DNA of 64,000 bases from CAVUQH01 sp963774445 (GTDB lineage: Bacteria > Myxococcota_A > Polyangia > Haliangiales > Haliangiaceae): NCBI GenBank assembly GCA_963774445.1, contig CAVZFC010000022.1:620001-684000 (forward strand). The letters run 5' to 3'. The notes under the pieces are model-generated. The model made no database searches. It saw nothing but the letters and a program-made list of their open reading frames with translations, and was not told where the DNA came from. Of the stretch, positions 59,003-64,000 are shown piece by piece. Position numbers and translations under genes: made by a program. Position 1 is the stretch's first letter, and each line of letters opens with the position of its first letter.

Positions 59003-60031
59003 GTGAGCACCCCCGTCGTCCTCGATACCATCCCGCTCGGCTTCCCCTGGCAGACGGCCGATCCGTTCCTCTTTTGCGTGCACCACGTCGATGCCTACCC
59101 GCCGGGCAACGAGGTGATGGGACCGGCCGCGTCGTTGGCCGGGCGCAACATCGGCATGGACTTCGAGGGGATCGACGGCTGGCGCATGTACCACGGCGAC
59201 ATCGTTCCCGGGTTTCCGCGTCATCCGCACCGCGGCTTCGAAACCGTGACCATCGCGCGGCGCGGCTACATCGATCACTTCGACTCGCTGGGCGCGACGG
59301 CCCGCTTCGGCAACGGCGACGTTCAGTGGATCACGGCCGGCCGCGGCATCGTCCACTGCGAGATGTTCCCGCTGGTCCGGCGCGATGAGCCCAACCCGAC
59401 TGAGCTGTTCCAGATCTGGCTCAACCTGCCGCGCGAGGACAAGATGGTCGAGCCGCACTTCGCGATGCTGTGGGCCGAGAGCATTCCGCGGCGGACCTTT
59501 CGCGACGCGGCCCGGCGCGGCACCGAGGTCGCGGTCATCGCCGGGCACCTGCCCGATGTCGCGGCCCCGCCGTCGCCGCCGCCCGGATCGTGGGCAGCCC
59601 GGACGGACTCGGACGTGGCGATCTGGACCCTGCGGCTCGATTCCGAGGCCCGGTTCACGCTGCCGCCGGCGGCGCCCGGCAGCAATCGCATGCTCTACCT
59701 CTTCGCCGGCAGTCGCCTGCGCGTGGGCGAGCAGGAGGTTGCGCCCGGCATCGGCGTGCGTGTGCGTGCCGACGCCTCGGTGGAGCTCGAGAACGGCGAC
59801 GGCGCGGCCGAGTTGCTGCTCCTGCAGGGGCGCCCGATCGGCCAGCCGGTGGTGCAGTACGGCCCGTTCGTGATGAACAGCTCGTCAGAGATTCAGCAGG
59901 CGTTCATCGACTATCGCAGCACCGAGTTCGGCGGCTGGCCGTGGGACAGCGACGGGCCGGTGCATCCGCGCGACGAGGGGCGCTTCGCCATTCACGCCGA
60001 CGGTCGCACCGAGCGGGCGGGCCAGGGCTAG
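59003..60031 (+). CDS. Pirin family protein
   Basis: A 342-residue double cupin. The N-terminal cupin has the metal-binding residues in FPRHPHRGFETVTIARRGYIDHFDSLG and GDVQWITAGRGIVHCEMFP (pirin signature); the C-terminal part ends in QYGPFVMNSSSEIQQAFIDYRSTEFGGWPW, typical of pirins. Bacterial pirins can act as quercetin dioxygenases or regulators. GTG start chosen because TATGCT ends 6 bases before it; upstream in-frame codons lack support. Confidence 0.92.
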   Translation: MSTPVVLDTIPLGFPWQTADPFLFCVHHVDAYPPGNEVMGPAASLAGRNIGMDFEGIDGWRMYHGDIVPGFPRHPHRGFETVTIARRGYIDHFDSLGATARFGNGDVQWITAGRGIVHCEMFPLVRRDEPNPTELFQIWLNLPREDKMVEPHFAMLWAESIPRRTFRDAARRGTEVAVIAGHLPDVAAPPSPPPGSWAARTDSDVAIWTLRLDSEARFTLPPAAPGSNRMLYLFAGSRLRVGEQEVAPGIGVRVRADASVELENGDGAAELLLLQGRPIGQPVVQYGPFVMNSSSEIQQAFIDYRSTEFGGWPWDSDGPVHPRDEGRFAIHADGRTERAGQG

Positions 60032-60036
60032 CTGGC

Positions 60037-60591
60037 TCAGCGCCAGCGGCCGACGTACTCGCAGCACTCGTCGCCGCGGGAGCGGCAGCGCGGCTCGTCG
60101 ATCTCCAACAGCGTGCCCCCGGTCAGCTCGATGGCGCGGGCAAACCAGCCCATCTCGCGCCTGCAGAAGGCGGCGTCGACGATGCCGAAGTCGTACAGGC
60201 ACCCGCGGATCACCCCCGGCTCCGGCTCGCCGACCTCCCATCTGCCGCTGTCGTGGTAGGTGCCCCACATGCTGGAGGCCTTTTGCAGCATCCACCGCGG
60301 CGACTTCAGGCGCAGGACGAACTTGTGGAACGCATTGAGCTGCCAGGCGGCGGCGAACAGTCCGATCTGGTAGCACAGGCCCAGATCGCCGCTGCCGTAG
60401 TCGCGGTCGAGGATGCGGTGAAACTGCATGATCGGCTCGAGCGGATACCAGCCGACGGCCACGACCGACTCGAGGAGATCGCGGTCGGCGGCCGGCAGCT
60501 GGGCCATCGCGTCGGGGACGGCGTCGGGGCCCAGCTCTTTCTCGGCATACAGCTTGGCGGACAGGAACAACGTACCTTTGGACTCGGCCAC
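60037..60591 (-). CDS. V4R/TIGR02265-like myxobacterial protein
   Basis: A 184-residue cytosolic protein. The layout resembles the myxobacteria-rich TIGR02265 (DUF2378) family and heme-NO/V4R-type folds: LFLSAKLYAEKELG, WYPLEPIMQFHRILDRDYGSGD, LKSPRWMLQKASSMWGTYHDSGRWEV, and the C-terminal CRSRGDECCEYVGRW that matches the V4R cysteine motif. It may bind a small ligand through the Cys region. GTG start; TATAGA lies 5 bases before it on the minus strand. It ends five bases after the convergent pirin gene. Confidence 0.65.
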   Translation of the reverse strand: MAESKGTLFLSAKLYAEKELGPDAVPDAMAQLPAADRDLLESVVAVGWYPLEPIMQFHRILDRDYGSGDLGLCYQIGLFAAAWQLNAFHKFVLRLKSPRWMLQKASSMWGTYHDSGRWEVGEPEPGVIRGCLYDFGIVDAAFCRREMGWFARAIELTGGTLLEIDEPRCRSRGDECCEYVGRWR

Positions 60592-60596
60592 GGCTC

Positions 60597-60602
60597 TCTA
60601 TA
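60597..60602 (-). promoter_or_regulatory. -10 box (TATAGA) of the V4R-like gene
   Basis: Minus-strand TATAGA (five of six positions unlike TATAAT only at the end) stops 5 bases before the GTG at 60591. Confidence 0.35.
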
Positions 60603-60712
60603 GTGAGGGATGATGGTCCGCGGGAAAACCGCCCTTGGCCCCTGTCTCGGCGAACCCGCGAGATCGAGAGCAGATCGCGCGATCTCGGGGTTGCCGCCGG
60701 GCCGCTCCCGCG

Positions 60713-60718
60713 TATGCT
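60713..60718 (+). promoter_or_regulatory. -10 box (TATGCT), leaderless start
   Basis: TATGCT ends 7 bases before the ATG at 60726 of the DUF3127 gene. This excludes the longer open frame that begins at 60603. Confidence 0.5.
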
Positions 60719-60725
60719 GCGGCCC

Positions 60726-61094
60726 ATGGGCATCGAAGCCAGCGGCAAGATCCACGCGATCTTCGACACCAAGCAGGTGACGGAGCGTTTTCAGAAGCGC
60801 GAGTTCGTCGTCGAGATGTCGGACAACCCGAAATACCCGCAGTTCGTCCTGTTCCAGCTGACGGGCGACCGCTGCGACGCGATCGAGGGCTTCGCGGTCG
60901 GCGACGAGGTCCGGGTCAACTTCAGCCTGCGCGGCCGCGAGTGGAACAGCCCCAAGGGCGAGGTGAAGTACTTCAACAGCCTCGACGTCTGGACCGTCGA
61001 GCGCGTCGGCGGCAACGTCTTCGACGACGAGCGCCCGCCGCCGCCCGACGATCCGCCGCCGGACGTCAACCTCGACAACGACATCCCGTTCTAG
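60726..61094 (+). CDS. DUF3127 family protein (OB-fold-like)
   Basis: A 122-residue protein. GKIHAIFDTKQVTERFQKREFVVEMSDNPKYPQFVLFQLTGDRCDAIEGFAVGDEVRVNFSLRGREW matches DUF3127, a small OB-fold-type family often annotated as single-stranded-DNA-binding-like. A Pro/Asp-rich acidic tail ends DNDIPF, which recalls the acidic tail of SSB proteins. This may be a protein-interaction tail; inference. Its TAG is directly followed by the stop of the convergent methyltransferase gene. Confidence 0.8.
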   Translation: MGIEASGKIHAIFDTKQVTERFQKREFVVEMSDNPKYPQFVLFQLTGDRCDAIEGFAVGDEVRVNFSLRGREWNSPKGEVKYFNSLDVWTVERVGGNVFDDERPPPPDDPPPDVNLDNDIPF

Positions 61095-61868
61095 TCACGC
61101 TGGCGCCATCGCGCCGAAGAACAGTCGGGTCTGGTACACGAGCTCGATCTCGCCGCCCCGCTGGTGGCTGCGGAACACCGACCGCGCCGCGTTGGCGGCC
61201 GCGTCGTAGCGCGGGTCGTCGCGGGCCGGCGTGTACGACGAGGAGAAGAAACGGCCGACCAGGCCGGCCTCGTCCAGCTGCTGGGAGTTGGCCAGCTCGG
61301 CGGTCGCGTACGGCCCGCCGAAGAAGGCGCGGAGCTTCTCGTCCAGCCCCTGGAAGCGGTAGGTGGTCTCGCGATAGTCGGTGCCCCAGTCGGCGTGCAG
61401 TTGCTCGTAGGCGGCCATCGCCGGCGAAGCCCCGGCCAGGCGGTCGTTCCACACCAGGCCAACGTGGCCGCCGGGGCAAAGGATGCGCAGGCACTCGGTG
61501 CGCGTCGCGGCGACGTCGAACCAGTGGAACGCCTGGCCGGCGGTCACCAGGTCGACCGACGCGGCGGGCAGGGTGGTCGCCTCGGCCGAGGCGTCGATGC
61601 TCGTGAAGCCGGGGCGGTCGCCCAGCTGCACCTCGGCCGCGGCGCGCATCGCCGGGTTGGGCTCCACGGCGTAGACCCGGTGGCCGCCGTCGAGGAACAG
61701 CTCGGTGAGGATTCCGGTCCCCGCGCCCAGGTCGGCCACCGTCTGGGCCGGGCCGACGCCGTGGGCGTGCAGCCAGTCGAGCATGGCGGTTGGGTAGTGA
61801 GGGCGGTACTTGACGTAGTCGGCGACGCGGTCGGTGAAGCGCCGCTTGGGATCTCGGTCCGACATCAT
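61095..61868 (-). CDS. Class I SAM-dependent methyltransferase
   Basis: A 257-residue cytosolic methyltransferase with motif I VADLGAGTGILTELFL, motif II acidic VYAVEPNPAMRAAAE, post-motif ATTLPAASVDLVTAGQAFHWFD and motif III LRILCPGGHVGLVWNDR. It belongs to the UbiE/Methyltransf_11 type. The N-terminus RFTDRVADYVKYRPHYP is typical for a subfamily of unknown substrate. The upstream TATGAA ends 6 bases before the ATG. Confidence 0.85.
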   Translation of the reverse strand: MMSDRDPKRRFTDRVADYVKYRPHYPTAMLDWLHAHGVGPAQTVADLGAGTGILTELFLDGGHRVYAVEPNPAMRAAAEVQLGDRPGFTSIDASAEATTLPAASVDLVTAGQAFHWFDVAATRTECLRILCPGGHVGLVWNDRLAGASPAMAAYEQLHADWGTDYRETTYRFQGLDEKLRAFFGGPYATAELANSQQLDEAGLVGRFFSSSYTPARDDPRYDAAANAARSVFRSHQRGGEIELVYQTRLFFGAMAPA

Positions 61869-61956
61869 GCCGGCTTCATAGCGTTTCTCCCGATGCGAGA
61901 CCAGGCTGTGCCGGGAGGGCGCCAGGCGGTATCATTGGAACCGACCGGGAGGTTCG

Positions 61957-62394
61957 ATGCGACATGCAGCAACATGCCTGGTGATGCTCTTCGCCGCCGG
62001 CTGTGGCGGCCAACCGGTGGGATCCAAGGTCCCGCGCCCCAATCCGACCGACGTCGCCGTGGGCGCCGCGGCGGCGGCCGCCGCCCTGACCCTGGCCAAC
62101 CCGGACGCGGCCGCGCGCAAGCCGGAGGGGCAACAGGAGAAATCGCTCAGGGGGGTCAAGGGGCCCAAGGAGACCGTGCCCGGGGCCGTGCTCGACCGCG
62201 CCGACTCCGGCGCCAAGCAGCCGTGCGATCGAGACGGCGCGGCCAGCGCGGCTGCGGCGCCGTCGCCCCAGCCGACCACCCCGGGGCGGCTCGACCTGGT
62301 TCCCGCGCCGGAAAACCGCGAGCGCGCACAGCCGGCCCAGTCGCCCGCGCCGTGCCCCAACGCCGATGACGACGAGGACCGCGCGGGCGACTAG
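61957..62394 (+). CDS. Small proline-rich lipoprotein
   Basis: A 145-residue predicted lipoprotein (lipobox AAGC) with low-complexity, Ala/Pro/Asp-rich mature sequence, likely disordered; two cysteines near 90 and 132. It has a good GGGAGG before the ATG and TATCAT at 61930-61935. No family recognised. It overlaps the next gene by one base (TAGTG). Confidence 0.55.
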   Translation: MRHAATCLVMLFAAGCGGQPVGSKVPRPNPTDVAVGAAAAAAALTLANPDAAARKPEGQQEKSLRGVKGPKETVPGAVLDRADSGAKQPCDRDGAASAAAAPSPQPTTPGRLDLVPAPENRERAQPAQSPAPCPNADDDEDRAGD

Positions 62395-63218
62395 TGGGTC
62401 TCGCCGGCCTCCGTCTGCCGTGCGGCGCGCTGGCCGCGTCGCTGTCGATCGCCGCGATCGGTTGCTACTCGGGCGCGCCCGCTACCCGTGACGTCAACGC
62501 CGCCTGGCGCGGGCGGTCGCGCCATGCCATCGAGGCGCGGTGGGGCAGGGCGGCGTCGGTGTCGGCCGACACCGGTGGCGGCACGCTGCTCCGCTGGTCG
62601 CACACGCATCATCACATCGAGCTACCCAGCGGCCACGCGTCGCTGCACGTCGAGCCGGGCCTGGTCGAGGGTGAGGCCGAGGTGCGACCGGGCGCGATCT
62701 GGAACAGCCAGACCACGGTCGTGGCGCACGTCGACGGGGCCGGGGTGATCGCGGCGGTCGAAGGGCCGTCTCTGCGCTGGGGCCCGCCCGATGACGCCAA
62801 CCTTCGCTGGGGAACGATCCTGGGGATGCACGTCGGCATGGGCCGACTCGACGACACGTTAACGCCGCTGCCGTCGGGCGGCCTCTATCTGGGCGGCATG
62901 CTGTCGCCCACCCTCGGGCTGGTCGGCTGCTTCTCGCTGGTCAGCGGCTCGGATAACGCCGGCGGCGCCATGGCGTTTGCCTGGGGGATGGCGGCGCAGT
63001 GGTGGCCGGCGACCCGGCTGTGGCTGCGCGCCGGTCCGGCCATGGTGCTCGACTTCGACCCCGGCTTCGAAGACGCCACCCTCAGCCCCGGCCTGACCAC
63101 CGGCGCCAGCTACGCGGTCATCAAGGTGGGCACCTTCGTGCTCGACCTGCGGCTGGATCTCATCGCCAGCCCCTCGGCGGTCTTCGGCAGCGCCGGAATC
63201 GGCGTAAACATGAACTGA
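62394..63218 (+). CDS. Lipoprotein, possible outer-membrane-associated
   Basis: A 274-residue protein with a signal ending IGCYSG (lipobox AIGC). The first half has an SmpA/OmlA-like feel (HAIEARWGRAASVSADTGGGTLLRWS), a domain that often reads out small beta units; the second half is rich in alternating hydrophobic strands (GGMLSPTLGLVGCFSLVSG, FAWGMAAQWWPATRLWLRAGPAMVLDF) suggesting a beta-barrel or beta-sandwich. GTG start overlaps the previous TAG, so it is co-transcribed. Function unknown. Confidence 0.6.
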   Translation: MGLAGLRLPCGALAASLSIAAIGCYSGAPATRDVNAAWRGRSRHAIEARWGRAASVSADTGGGTLLRWSHTHHHIELPSGHASLHVEPGLVEGEAEVRPGAIWNSQTTVVAHVDGAGVIAAVEGPSLRWGPPDDANLRWGTILGMHVGMGRLDDTLTPLPSGGLYLGGMLSPTLGLVGCFSLVSGSDNAGGAMAFAWGMAAQWWPATRLWLRAGPAMVLDFDPGFEDATLSPGLTTGASYAVIKVGTFVLDLRLDLIASPSAVFGSAGIGVNMN

Positions 63219-63389
63219 AAGCAACGCGAGTTGCACCAAGTAAACACCTGCTGCGTATAAAAAAGGAAGCGGATTCAGGAAAATAAATAATTCAAATAGG
63301 TTAGAGGATTGTCGGACTGGCACCTACCTTGCTCTACCGGGCGGTACATCGGACACGACACACACGACCTTCCGACCGGAGCAAAGACA
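63219..63389. other. AT-rich promoter region
   Basis: This 171-base gap is the most AT-rich stretch of the window (runs such as AAATAAATAATTCAAATAGG around 63280-63300). TTGCAC (63231-63236) and TATAAA (63256-63261) give a promoter candidate with a 19-base spacer for the gene at 63390. No gene is seen in it. Confidence 0.45.
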
Positions 63390-64000
63390 ATGTTCAAGAC
63401 CATCCGCATCCTCCCCCTCCTCGCCACCCTGGCTCTCGGCGCGCTGGCGCCCGCGTGCGTCACCGACGGCGCCGAGCAGATTGGCAACTCGACCGACAAC
63501 ATCAGCGGCCGGCCCTACTTCGACCTGCTGCGCGGCGACTCGGGCAAGTACCACTTCAACTTCGCTGCTGCGAATCACGAGATCGTCCTGACCTCGCAGA
63601 GCTACACCACCCGCACCGGCGCCCTCGGCGGTGTGCTGTCGGTGCTCGACAACGCCGGCAACCGCGGCAACTTCGAGGTCCGCACCGCCAAGTCGGGCGA
63701 GAGCTACTTCGTGCTGCAGGCGGCCAACGGCCAGATCATCGGCGTGAGCGAGATGTACGCCAGCAGCGAGAACGCCCAGCGCGGCATCCTCGCGGTGATG
63801 AACGCCTCCGACGACTACCTGGCCTTCCTCGCCAGCCGTCGCGGCGAGCGCTTCGTCGTCTACGCCGGCGCCAACGGCTACTACTTCAACCTGCGCGCTG
63901 GCAACGGCGAGATCATGCTGCGCTCGCAGCGCTACAGCAGCGAAGCGGCCGCCCTCAACGGCACCTTCTCGGTCTGGGACAACGGCGCCGACTCCGCCAA
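63390..64000 (+). CDS. DUF1508-repeat exported protein (truncated by window end)
   Basis: The first 203 codons of a gene that runs past the window. A signal peptide (RILPLLATLALGALAPAC, possibly lipidated) is followed by repeats of DUF1508/YegP type: YFDLLRGDSGKYHFNFAAANHEIVLTSQSYTTRTGALGGVLSV and, after an intervening region (FEVRTAKSGESYFVLQAANGQIIGVSEMYAS), further units (VVYAGANGYYFNLRAGNGEIMLRSQRYSSEAAALNGTFSV). DUF1508 units are usually about 50 residues and often paired; four appear here. Function unknown. CGGAG lies before the ATG. Confidence 0.8.
   Translation, partial: MFKTIRILPLLATLALGALAPACVTDGAEQIGNSTDNISGRPYFDLLRGDSGKYHFNFAAANHEIVLTSQSYTTRTGALGGVLSVLDNAGNRGNFEVRTAKSGESYFVLQAANGQIIGVSEMYASSENAQRGILAVMNASDDYLAFLASRRGERFVVYAGANGYYFNLRAGNGEIMLRSQRYSSEAAALNGTFSVWDNGADSA

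Overview
The window looks like a chromosome segment of a high-GC Gram-negative bacterium, most likely a myxobacterium (Myxococcota, perhaps Polyangia). I infer this from the very GC-rich coding sequence, many lipoproteins with Gly/Asp linkers, a MYXO-CTERM-like tail on a DUF2330 protein, a TIGR02265/V4R-like protein and the run of moxR/Bat genes. No tRNA, rRNA, phage, insertion sequence or CRISPR array was seen. Genes are tightly packed: many neighbours overlap by GTGA, ATGA or TTGA, and two convergent pairs share one CTAG as both stop codons.

Layout. 1-9 kb: tandem-thioredoxin DsbA-like protein, glutathione reductase, an ImuB-like Y-family polymerase (frameshifted) with a possible LexA box, a methyltransferase, YqeY, two paralogous metalloprotease-like lipoproteins, a copper monooxygenase-like lipoprotein, MsrB and a DUF2934 protein. 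9-16 kb: RND efflux tripartite system (TolC, MFP, RND) divergent from an OmpR-type two-component system. 16-22 kb: a PPC-domain lipoprotein, HAD-like protein, PlsX, B12-dependent acyl-CoA mutase large subunit and an ECF sigma factor. 22-26.5 kb: unusual histidine kinase, NtrC-type regulator with a changed phosphorylation site, Rieske protein and isocitrate dehydrogenase in one unit. 26.5-30 kb: an Hsp70 and a J-domain/Hsp70 fusion. 30-33 kb: a RiPP-like cluster (Cys-rich short peptide, radical SAM enzyme, PqqD-like protein, HPr-kinase-like protein). 33-43.5 kb: a seven-gene moxR-DUF58-Bat operon. 43.5-50.5 kb: PQQ-type sugar dehydrogenase, CNNM/CorC transporter, palindromic repeat array, heme-motif lipoprotein, PhyH dioxygenase, quinone-oxidoreductase-like MDR and its ArsR regulator. 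50.5-59 kb: periplasmic molybdenum hydroxylase pair, two small lipoproteins, and a DUF2330-SDR-subunit-GMC oxidoreductase operon. 59-64 kb: pirin, V4R-like protein, DUF3127, methyltransferase, lipoproteins and a truncated DUF1508-repeat protein.

Three things stand out. First, the 30.6-33.1 kb cluster looks like an uncharacterised peptide-modification system, with a terminator hairpin placed just after the precursor gene. Second, five genes are each broken by one extra base, and in every case removing one A from a plus-strand GAAC restores the frame; a systematic assembly or basecalling error at a specific sequence context is the simplest reading. Third, a dozen or so genes have a TANNNT box five to nine bases before the start codon, pointing to widespread leaderless transcription; I used this to choose several starts.
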